64,000 bases of DNA, taken from contig NC_086386.1 of NCBI RefSeq assembly GCF_036588685.1, positions 17,876,931 to 17,940,930 of the forward strand, given 5' to 3'. Source of the DNA: Mytilus trossulus (Eukaryota; Mollusca; Bivalvia; Mytilida; Mytilidae). The translations under genes and the position numbers were made by a program. The notes under the pieces are model-generated. The model made no database searches and had not been told where the DNA came from. It was given only the letters and a program-made list of their open reading frames with translations. Of this stretch, positions 47,897 through 59,800 are shown piece by piece; positions within the stretch are counted from its first letter, which is position 1; each line of letters begins with the position of its first letter.

Positions 47897-50800
47897 ATGT
47901 CTGCGCCCAGTTTTTCATTATTATTTTTTGCAATTTTTGTCTTTTATCCGTTTGGTTGTTCATCGCAGACTGGATTATTACCTGTAGTGATAAACACTTG
48001 GCCTTTTACAAATGCCACAGCAGCTGGTTTGTAAAATTTATTGCCGATACATGATTACTTTTTTTACAATGTAACATGTTCTTAAAAAAAAAAGGGTGAA
48101 AATATCAGACAGACAGACATTCACATTGGCGGATCTAGAAATTTTCATAAGTGGGGGCCCACTGACTGACCTAAGAGGGGGCCTGCTCCAGTCATACTTC
48201 AGTGATCTTCTTCTTGTCTCTGTATAAGCATCCTTTATAAGGATCACCACCATATATTATGGCGTATAAAGGAAGCATTTGGAGCCTGTATCGGTACAGA
48301 TTAATGTGAGCATTTGCCTACCCAATTCCTCAGCCAGGCCGTGACGGGTCTTATTACCAGAAAGTTAACCATCCCTAAACATAATAAAATATAACAAAAA
48401 TAAAACATACGAACTCACACACTCACCTGATTCGCTCAGTCCTCAAAGTATAAAAAGTGTATTTTTTCTATGTATCAAATATCCTTTTTTTAATATCTGT
48501 GTGTTTTGAATGGGAGAGGGTCACCCCGGATGCCCCACAAATGCCTTGGCAAAATACGTCTAAGGTAAAAACGAGGAATCGGTTAGGACAAAATCTATCA
48601 AAACCGACACTACCAAATGCCCTGCTGTATCAAGGTAGAGGAAAGCCGAAAATCCTACTGAATAGGATCTCGGAAAGAAAATACCGAACCATTAGGAGAA
48701 CTGCAAGAACTCTCAGACTTCAAATGATAGCTCTGATAGTTTCCAATGGAAACTACTAATGGTTCCCATATGGGCAGAGCACGTGTCTCAAACATACCTG
48801 AAAATATCTGCAGAGGTTTTCCTCAACAAGAAAATAATGACCGAAATTGAAAGTATATAATCTATGGATGATAAAATGCATCCAAGAAAGCAACTTAGAA
48901 GACTAATTTGGATGATGTTGATGGATTCTCTCAGCAAAAATTTCACGTCCATTCTCATCGACACCCACCGGTGATTCCCTTTATAAATAACCAAATTTTT
49001 TCCCATAAAGTGGAGCCCTAAATCCGCCTCTGATTAAAAATCCCAATTCGAAAATAAACTGTATCTGTCTCTGTATGTTACACATTGCAGGATCCAATCG
49101 CGGATATGTGTGCACTGGATGGGGAGCTGACAACACCATTGTTCAAAAGAAAAAAGTCCAACACACAAATAAAAGAACAGAAAACACTGCATGGAAAACC
49201 AGTAACATATACAAAGATATATTCAGTGTTCCTAGAGAAAACTAAAGACTGAGCAGCACAAATGGTCAAACCTCCTGAAAACTGGGAGTGATCTTAGGTG
49301 CTCTTGAAGGGAAAGCAGATCCTGGTCCACATGTGGCACCCTTTTTGTCGCTCATGAAAAGGGGACAGGATTGTTGTTACAACATAACTAGGAACATTTC
49401 CACTATCATGGGGGTCTCATTGGGGGGTTCCTATCCTGTTTTGTCAGATTCCCGTATCCCGCTTACACTATAATACGTAAGCAATTCTCATTTTTTGGTC
49501 ATTTCCCGGGTCCCCCAAGACTTCATTTCCCGTTTTCATGACACAATAATTTGACTTTCACGTGTCACGCTTACAAAAAATCAACAATCCCGCGTCACGC
49601 TTAGACCCCAATGAGACCCACTATCATCTGTGAAACTGATATTCTATATCTGTCAAGCAGCACATGATGGCATCCGTAAAATTTATTAGGGATTGATTTC
49701 AACTTTTTGGGAACTCTTGGTTTAATAGCTTCCTTGATAGGAAAAAAAACCAGGCTGTGGAATATATCATATCAAATGGGAGATACACTTTACATATAAC
49801 ATACTCCATACACAGACACTACAAGAATATTTCTACATAAAATTGGAAAGTTCATAATTGGGAGCTGAAATCATCTATTTCATTGTAACATTTTTTTTTG
49901 TCAAATGACCTTCATTGTCAATTTAAATTATAACATTTCAATAAGAGGTGTGTAAAGAAATATAGATGCAAAAACATATGGTTGAACATGTTCGATGAAT
50001 TTTCAATCTTAATTTTCTATTTTTTGGGGGATAATTTGTGTCTCATCCACATCCAGGTGAATAATTTTAAATTAAGTAAGTTGGCATGTTTGCATGTCGT
50101 CAGCTTTAGGCAAATAATTTTGTGTGAAATTTATTTATTTACAGCTTGGAACACACTTGTTAATAAGAAGGGGTCTATTTATGATGCTTTGGTAGATGGA
50201 TGTTCAGTGTGTGAGATAGAACGCTGTGATGGATCAGTGGGTCCAGGAGGAAGTCCTGATGAGAACGGAGAAACTACTCTTGATGCTATGGTCATGAATG
50301 GGTAAACTTCTTCTACCTTACATGTATTTAGTTTAAACATATTTATATATAGTGGATTGGGAAACAAGTTATTGCAACTTATTGATGATCTCAGTCACTG
50401 AAAATGTCTTCTTTATTTATAGTTGATACCAGTATTTTGCTATATCCACATTAGAGTAAAGTTATTACAGACAATTAGTTTGAAATATTGAATTTCAGTA
50501 AAATTATTATAACACCAATAATAAGACATTGATTTTCAGAATAATTCATGACATAAAGCATTATCATTTCACAAATTTGTCATCAATCTCTCAACATAAC
50601 AATGGGAGTGATGATGCCCCCAAAAAGCATGAATGATGTTCTCTAAAACTTCATTTTTTCCCAAAATGCAAGGAACTTGAAAGTTGCCTATTGATTTATA
50701 CAGTAAACACTAAACATATGAAAAGTAACATTTGATTCATTTTAAACTGTTGTTATGAGCTAATTTTAACATATGAAAAGTAACATTTGAGTCATTTTAA

Positions 50801-53800
50801 ACTGTTGTTATGAGCTAATTTTAACATATGAAAAGTAACATTTGAGTCATTTTAAACTGTTGTTATGAGCTAATTTTAACATATGAAAAGTAACATTTGA
50901 GTCATTTTAAACTGTTGTTATGAGCTAATTTTAACATATGAAAAGTAACATTTGAGTCATTTTAAACTGTTGTTATGAGCTAATTTTAACATATGAAAAG
51001 TAACATTTGAGTCACTTCCAACTTGGTATTTGATATTGTACAATAACAGATGTAACATATACTTACACATTATTGAAATGGAAATCATCCTCAATATATT
51101 GCCCTCATACTCTGTATAAATGGTTCATTACTAAAAAATATTTAGAAATCAATAATCACACTATGTGAATGTTTCCTAATGTTTCCTAATATTTTAAATG
51201 TTTCATTCATACCAAATGTGAATGAAGAACTGTATAGTGTATTGACAGAAAAGGATTTGGATGCCTTATATTTCAGGCAGACATTTGATGTAGGAGCAGT
51301 AGGTTGTTTAAGACGTATACCAACAGCCATAGCAGTAGCCAGAGCTGTGATGGACTATACAGAACAGACGTTACTGGTAGGAGAATTAGGTGGGTACAAA
51401 TTATTATGTGTAAATGCATTTTTTTTCATTTTAAGATAGCTATCCAATTTTTTCCCACAATATGACACAGAAAACCTTGCTCTATGATTCGGCAATTAAA
51501 ATATAAATATATTTACCAAAAAAACTGTCCTTCTCATGCATCTCTTCACTTTATACCTGTCCTTCGGTTTATGGATATTGTCTCATTGTTAAGTATACCA
51601 CATTTAGCTTACTTTTTGCTAGAGTGATACAATTAAACTTTACAAACTGGATATTAAGGTGGTACCAGACACCTTGACTAAATTAATTTGGCTCTTTTAA
51701 TTTTCATTAAATTTTTACAAAACATTTGCTTTGACCCTTTGAAAAAATATAAAAATTTCAAAAAAACTTGAACCACACAATTTATCTGAAAATTTTCATT
51801 GGATAAATAGCAGTTTGACAAGTATGATTGGATCATTTAGAAGATTGTTTTTTCCGTAACAATAGAGTGTGTTTAAGAAGTTCAGCTGAAATTTTCAAAG
51901 TTATCTCCCTGTAGAGTTATGTACCACCTTGAAAAAAAAAATATATATCATTAAAAATGTATATATTGCACAAGCATACAGTTTCTACTTATGTAAAAAA
52001 AAAAGAAGCTATAGTGATAAAATATAAAAAAGAAGATATAATATGATTGCCAATAAACAATTCAAATAAGAAAACAAGAAAACTAACAGCCTAATTTTTG
52101 TACAAAAAAATGAACAAAAGTCAAACTGTAACATGGCAACAAACGACGAAAGCTAGCTTCTAGTAATAGATTTATTTAAGCAATGCATATGACTGTAATA
52201 CATTTTCTGTCTATGAAGAAATAACTTAAAAAATGAAGTGCACACTGAATAACCCATGTAGGGGGTTATTTTAAAGTGTGCACCAAATTTTCTATTTTAT
52301 TTCAAATACTGTGGAAGTACTTTGATACGTGGGTATCAATTTTCGTGGTTTAAGCAATATTTACATGTTCATGGGTTTTTAAATTCGTGGATTTTAGTTT
52401 TCTAAAAAAAATAATTGAAAAGCCTTTAGAAACGAAGGTTACAATTTGTCTGGATTGAAGGAAATTGCAAAGTAAACATTGACCCGTGTAAATCATAGTG
52501 ATAACACTAATTAACCCATCAGAGGCCATCAACATGTCACCTAAAGACAACAGTAACATAAACAAATGCTATAAACGTGTCTTGAATTTTCAAATAATTC
52601 TTATCAAAATCAATCCCAGCATGAAATTATTATTTCCCATATGTACTATGAGGATATAATAAAACACTTTATCATACTACTAGCATATCAATACCGGAAA
52701 TCTGACTTTCATTGATCAATATTTTTTTTTGAAAATTAAAAGATCAAAAGTTGTACAGTTTAGGTTATTAAAGATTAAATGGGTATAATCCTGCATGCAG
52801 ATGTAGTTCTGTGATTGCTTTTAAAGTATTTTCAGATTTGGCGTTATTCAATATATTCTCTAGATCATATCAGTAGTCAAACCTACCGAAGGAGGTTTTC
52901 AATGTCTTGATTTATTTGGACAATGGTTGTTTTATTTCGTTGGACACTTAAATTCGTGGATAAAGTCATCCACCAAAACCACGAAAATTGGTACCCCACG
53001 AATAAAAGTACTTTCACAGTAGGCAGAAAAAAATATTACAGTAATTTCTTATAAGTTAATTTTTGATTCAAAATCAAATTATTATCAATTGAAAAAATGA
53101 TATTAAATAAATAAACGAGAGTTTGACATAAAACAGAGACATCAATTGTTGAAAAGAAAAGTATAAGCATAACTGACAACAACATCCATATATACATTCA
53201 TAGAATAAAAATGTGTGAATAAAATACAAAGTATTTTCTGCTTTAAAGTTATTGAGACAGTCATATGAGCAATTCAACTTATATATACCCAGTTTGAAAA
53301 AGTTATACTTTTAGTCAGTTTCATTGTATATTATGAGAGGTTTGAATATTTGTTCAAATGAACACAATTCTTTTAATTACAGCAACACAATTTGCTGTAG
53401 AGATGGGTTTTAAAGAAATGAACCTGTCTTCAGATAGTTCTATTACCATGTGGAAAGATTGGAAGTCAAGGAACTGTCAACCCAACTACAGAACTGTACA
53501 GTAATTTTTTACTATTTATATATGACTGATCCATTACATCTGGTTTATTTCAGTACAAGCTTTTTTCTCTAGTCTTATTTTGTTGCTTTTTCTTCCTCAT
53601 TTACCCTTGTCCTTCTGCTTCTACTACATGCATTATGTACATTGGCTTACCTAATCCTTTCATTGATTGTTGTTTTCTTCAATGACATTTTCTTTTTTTT
53701 GCAAACTTCTCAAAGGAGTAGGGGTAATAAGACCTTTATTTAGCCCCAAAATAACTGTAAATTCAAAAGTTATCATACATATTTTTAAATTACTGAAACT

Positions 53801-56800
53801 TGACAAGGTTATATGGTACTAAGAAAACCAAAACAAATTTGACATCGACCAAGTTACCATGGCTACAAATCATGACCTAATTTGCATATTTTGTTACATT
53901 TCGTGATTTTCCTTGTCTTTTCATCAAATTTTAAGTATATTTTAGATTGTAAAATTATGGCATCTTTATATTTGGTGAGATTATGACAATAGTTATAATA
54001 AAGCTTCTGTTTAATTATTTTGTTGTTTCTCTGCTGCGCAGGATGTTTCACAATGGAAATTAAGAGGGAAAAGTGCATAAATTTTGTTTTTTTCATCAAT
54101 TTGTGAATACAGTTCATATTATGACATTATTGTGATATCATCCGAAAAAAATCTTTATGTTTTCCATTTATATTTCTTGACCCTATGAATTTCTAAACAT
54201 TATGTGCCAATTTGAAATGGTCAAAAGGCCAAAAGAAGGCCTTAATGCCCCTACTCCTTTATTATATTTCAGAGATTCATAAATTCATTGGTTTGAGATT
54301 TGCATAACCTAATTGTAATTGAGAAATATTCTCTCTTACTTATCAATAACCAAATATAAATGATGATCTACCAATAAAAAGAAATGATTTTACAACCCCT
54401 AGAAAGATAAAAATAATAAGCCTGATGACTTTTAGTCATAATGTTTATTTAATTGAATAATGAATGGAAACAAAGAAGAAAATGAAGATTTTTTAGTGTT
54501 TCTATATTCTTTAATTTTTCTCGTTTTATTTCCAAAATAGATGCAGCATTTTTTTACACCCTGATAGATATAAGCTTTTCATTTTACCGAAAGCATTGAG
54601 AACAAAACACAAATCTGAAAAATGAAGAATTTTATTTCAATTCATTTTTTGACATGCATCACCAAAAACTGTTGTTCTGTACACAAACTGTCATGGGTGC
54701 ATATGATTTTTCTCTCTTGTTCAATCCTATTCATATAATTATTCTAAACAAAGTAATTTAACAAATCAAACAGTTAATGTTGATTATTAGAAATACACTT
54801 TTATATAAATTGTAACATTTTCTTCAACAGAACACAAATGATATTGCTTTTAGTGCGCTTCATACAAAATGTACTTTGGCCAACACTTTTACACCCCAAT
54901 GAAGATCTAAAAAAAAGCAATCAATTCTTAAATAAAAAAACCTCATTCATTTTAGATGGAAAAAGGTGCGGGTCAGAAACCTTATGGAGATTCAGGAAAT
55001 TTCAACTGTACAAAATTAGCAGAATCCATATTGTTATACAAATAAACAATACTATACATTTTACCAAAAAATTACAGTTTTAGTTTAAAAGTTTCATGAT
55101 ACTCTTTTGTAGAATGTTACTCCAGATCCAACAAAAAATTGTGGTCCATACAAACCAAAGTCAGTATTAGAAAGTTTACAGCAAACTGGAAACAGAGGAA
55201 ACAAAAACATTGGTCCAAGAAATCACGATACAATTGGTATGGTTGTGATAGATGAACATGGTAATATCACTGCTGGTACAACTACTAATGGACTCAACCA
55301 TAAGATACCTGGGTAAGTTTGTCCTTCAATTTTGATTTTTTAGGACTATATGGACCTGTCACAGTTAACTGCCTTTGTCTTGATCCTAGATAGTTATAAA
55401 ATTAAATGCACTGTCATGACAGTTCAATCAACCCATGCCAACATTTTGAAATTTAGGTATAAAATTGTATGAAAAAATGTTGGCATAGGTTGAATGATTT
55501 GTTACAGATTAAGTGTTATAAAAACATAATTTAATCAGGGGCTAATCAATTTACAACCAGTTTAAACCTACCGTTAAAGTATAAAGGTTTTACAAGTACA
55601 ACACAAGTGAAAATGTAGTTATAATTGTGTGTGTTGGGGATCTCTTTTCCATATAGGAACTAGTTAAAAATTGATATAATGAAATGATGAGGAAAAAGAA
55701 GAATTTTATGGATTTTTATTAAAGAAGCAAGCATCTTGTCATATTAAATATATTTCAGTGTCATTCTCATAAATACATGTAATATAAAGTATATGATTAA
55801 AATATTAAATTGTATATAAAATAGTTTACTTCAAATACAATGGCATTATACACTATTGATACTCGTGTATTTAATAAGCACTGAATCATGTAAAATATCT
55901 ATTATCAATGTTCACTTTAAATTCTAACATATAGATAAAGGAAGATGTGGTGTGAGTGACAATGAGACATGATCTCTCCATCCATATAACATTTATAAAA
56001 GTTCGCCGTGATATAGCCTTTTAGTGCTAATGCGGCGTAAAGCAACAATCATTTATAAAAGTAAACCAGTATAGGACAATGTACGGCCTTCAACACGGAG
56101 CCTTGGCTCACACCATTTTTTAGTATACACACAATAATTGAACTACAAACATGCAATTGTGAATTTCTAGAAAAATATGGAAATAAATGCAGAAGAATGT
56201 ATTCCTTATTGCCCTTAACCAGAAATATTTATCATACACTGAGTTTACCAGATCTTTATTACTCTAAATGTATGCACATGGGAGATTGTTTTCAAAACGA
56301 AGGATTATCATAAGATATACTGGATTGGTCCTGGACCCAATTGATTCTAATGTATAAATTGAATAAACAAACGACAACTAGTGTACATAGAATTAGAAAA
56401 ATTTTACTATTATGATTGTCTCAAAAGTCATACTATAAGATATGATGCTGCATCTGCACAATCAAATTAACTGCGTGGTGTCATGTTATCTTTTGGTCTC
56501 TTGTGCAAGTTTCACAAAGATATCTCAGGAGTAAGACATGTCATAGAATGATTTTAAAGTTTATTCTAGTCCTTAGTGGGTTTCACAAAGTGGTCCTAAA
56601 TTTTGACATTTTCTAAAGTTGGTCACAAAGTAAGGACTACACAAGCGGTTTCTAATGATGGTCTTGGGATAGTCACAGTCAAGTTTGTTTGTATAAATTA
56701 CACTAATTTTTTAGTAGTTTTGCAAATTATCTTATTATCATCATTTTATCAACAAAATAATGAAAAAAATGATCATAAAAATTTGCACCAATAAATTAGC

Positions 56801-59800
56801 TTTATATCTCTTTTTTCTCAAGTATTGTTATATTTAAGTGTTTAATTTCAGAAAGATAGTCTTTTTTTTTCTCATTTTAATTTTTTTCAACACAATTTTG
56901 CTAGTATCAAAGGTTCTATTTAACAATTTTTGTCCTTTTAGAAAAACAGTTATTCCATTTTTACTACAACACAATTTTCCAAATACTTACACGGGGTATT
57001 TTTAATGCTTAAATATACTGACTGTATTTTACCTTTTATTAATTAATAATTGCTATAACAACACATATTGTATTTTGTTTGTGGGCATAGATTGAATATG
57101 TTTTTATCAAATGTTGGCATAGGTTGAAGACACCGTCATGACAGACACTGAAAGTACATAATGGGAAATGACAATATACAATACACTTTTTTATAATTCA
57201 ATCATGAGGGGCCTGATGGGGGAGGGTTGATGTCTCATTACGATTCACAAGTTGATTTTATTGTCAATCACGGTTCACAGAGAAAAAAATTCCAGGATCA
57301 CGGATCACAAAAATATATATAAAAAAATCTGTAAAAAAATGATCACTTTAGTGAAAATACACCAATTACGAAGAAGGAAAATAACCCATTAGGACCCTCA
57401 ATCAGCAATGTTCTATTTGTAGGTTAAAAAAGACTAGGAATGGATATAAATGATTATAAATTTGACATGTTTTTGCACAAACTTAAGCAATTGAAGAAAC
57501 AACTGCATGACTTCTGAAGGTAAATTAAGGAGCATTTCTAGTCTCTAGATTGTACTTTCTAAACTGAACATTTCTATTTATAGAAGAGTTGGTGATTCCC
57601 CTATAATGGGAGCAGGTGCATATGCCATGAATGGTGTAGGTGGAGCTGTTGCTACTGGAGATGGGGATGTTATGATGAGATTTTTACCATCGTAAGTATG
57701 ACTTATTAATTTCTTGAAATTAACTACTGTGGAATCATTTATTTTCGTGGGTACCAATTTTCGTGGATTAAGGAAAAGTAACATGTTCGTTGATATTTAA
57801 TTTCGTGGTTTTGATAACAATCTGCATATAAGCTATTAGAAAACTTAGTATTCGTTGAACATTTAATTTCGTGGTTCACCGGTTCCCACGAAATCCACGA
57901 AAATTGGTACCCGACGAATAATAATGAATCCACAGTAATTGAATATGAAATTCAAACCTTTAAAAGATTTCATTTTTTTTTTTTTTTATTTGAAATAAAA
58001 TAAAATCAAAGAACTGAAGTGTAAGGTACCAATTTATGTATGCTTTGAGATACTATCATTGTAAGACCATAATGTATATTTTTATGATCTTTTCCCAGAT
58101 GATGTATAGTGAAGAGAGCTACAAAAGATGCAAAAGAAAAATTAAAAACATACTCCTCATACATTATACATCACTATTATCACTATACCCATAATCATTA
58201 ATTTATGAATATGCTTGATTTGATTTGCCAAAGACTCCGAGGCCAAAGACACCAAAGATCATTTTACTACAGAAAAATTTGTATCAAATTAAATAATGGC
58301 ATTAATTATTTTACCAGCATTGTAATTTTAGATTCTTAGCAGTAAGTCAGATGGCAGCTGGTGTACCTCCAGGAATAATCACTAAGCTTACAATCCAGAA
58401 TATAGCTAAATATTATCCAAAGTTCTCTGGAGCTTTAATAGCTGTAGACAATAAAGGCACATATGGTGAGTTAATACATTGCATCATGTCTATTTATAGA
58501 TATATGGCTGTAAACAGTATGTTAATGGGTAATGATCCTACAACTGCTACTCTGTCTGCTATGACACGAATTACTGATTATTATCTTAATTTTGTTGGAG
58601 CCGTAGTGGCTGTTACACACCAAGGACAGTATGGTAGGCCAATATCTTTGACCCATCTTTTGACAGCCCAAATGCATAAATTACATCCTTTGCCTATTCA
58701 TTGTGTTGTTTTCCATCTCACATTCCATTAGCAATTTTTCCTTTAAAAAAAACGCCAATCACCCTGTGTCTACAAAAGACTCATCAGTGATATCATAGGA
58801 AATCAGTGAGTTGAAAAAAAACTTTTTCAAAACCTTCAGAAGCAGAAGGGCTTGTACATGTATTCCAAAGATAAGGTTTCTGGGGTTTTAAAAATTTATT
58901 CCATGGATTCTTCTAATTGTAACACAAAGGACACACAACATTTTGATATCAAGTAGACTCTAAGCAAACCATTATTTTTTTTTCAATACATACATCTCTT
59001 GTTTAAATCAAGTAATTTGGTTAGCCATAGCTTAAATTTTTATGCCTCTAAAATTTGATAACTGATCTGAAAAATTGTAGTCTTCCTGCACTATATATCC
59101 TCATGAATTTGAGTTATGAAATGCTGTAACGATTCACCATGCACAATATATCATTCTGCAAAGCCTTTATGAGAAAGCACTCACCCTTTAGAGTTTAGAC
59201 TTTTAATAGTTTCTATAGCAGTTGTATTTTATGGGCAAAACTTTCACAATGTTCAAGAACATTTGCTTCAATTTAAGTGATAAAAATATGAAAAAAACAA
59301 AAACAAATAGAGGTTCATTCTAATTATTTTTCTTCATATATTTATCACTAAAATTCAAGGGACTGTGGTTCAAGCCATAATCACAACTTTTACTGTGTTT
59401 ATTCAAAAGGCTTTGAGCTTTCACTATTCAAAAGCATCAATAAAACTGCCTTTCACATATGCATTAATGATTACTGTTTTAGCTAATACATATTGAGATT
59501 ACAAAAAGTCTATGTTGAATAATGTAATTTTAATATACTGATAGCTTTCTTCAGTTAGTGTACGGTATGTTCAACCTTCAGAGAAAAAATAAATTATCCT
59601 TAGTCCTATGGGATTAATCCTGACATGTTATAGTCTACAATTTCTTTACCATTTCTTTTTGTGCCCCACCTATGATAGTAGAGGGCCATTATGTTTTCTG
59701 GTCTGTGAGTCCTTCCGTCTGTTCGTCCGTCCGTCTGTTGTACTGTCCTTTCGTCCGTCCGTTTGTCCCACTTCAGGTTAAAGTTTTCAGTCAAAGTAGT

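Noticed and set aside
50712..51014. 55-bp repeats as CRISPR or a coding repeat
   Set aside because: Units abut without spacers, all frames carry stops, and the position is inside an intron.
58351..58731. A 126-codon frame as an independent gene
   Set aside because: It is AGA-3 exons 7a and 7b read through the 34-nt gap and on past the 7b donor; the Met is internal.
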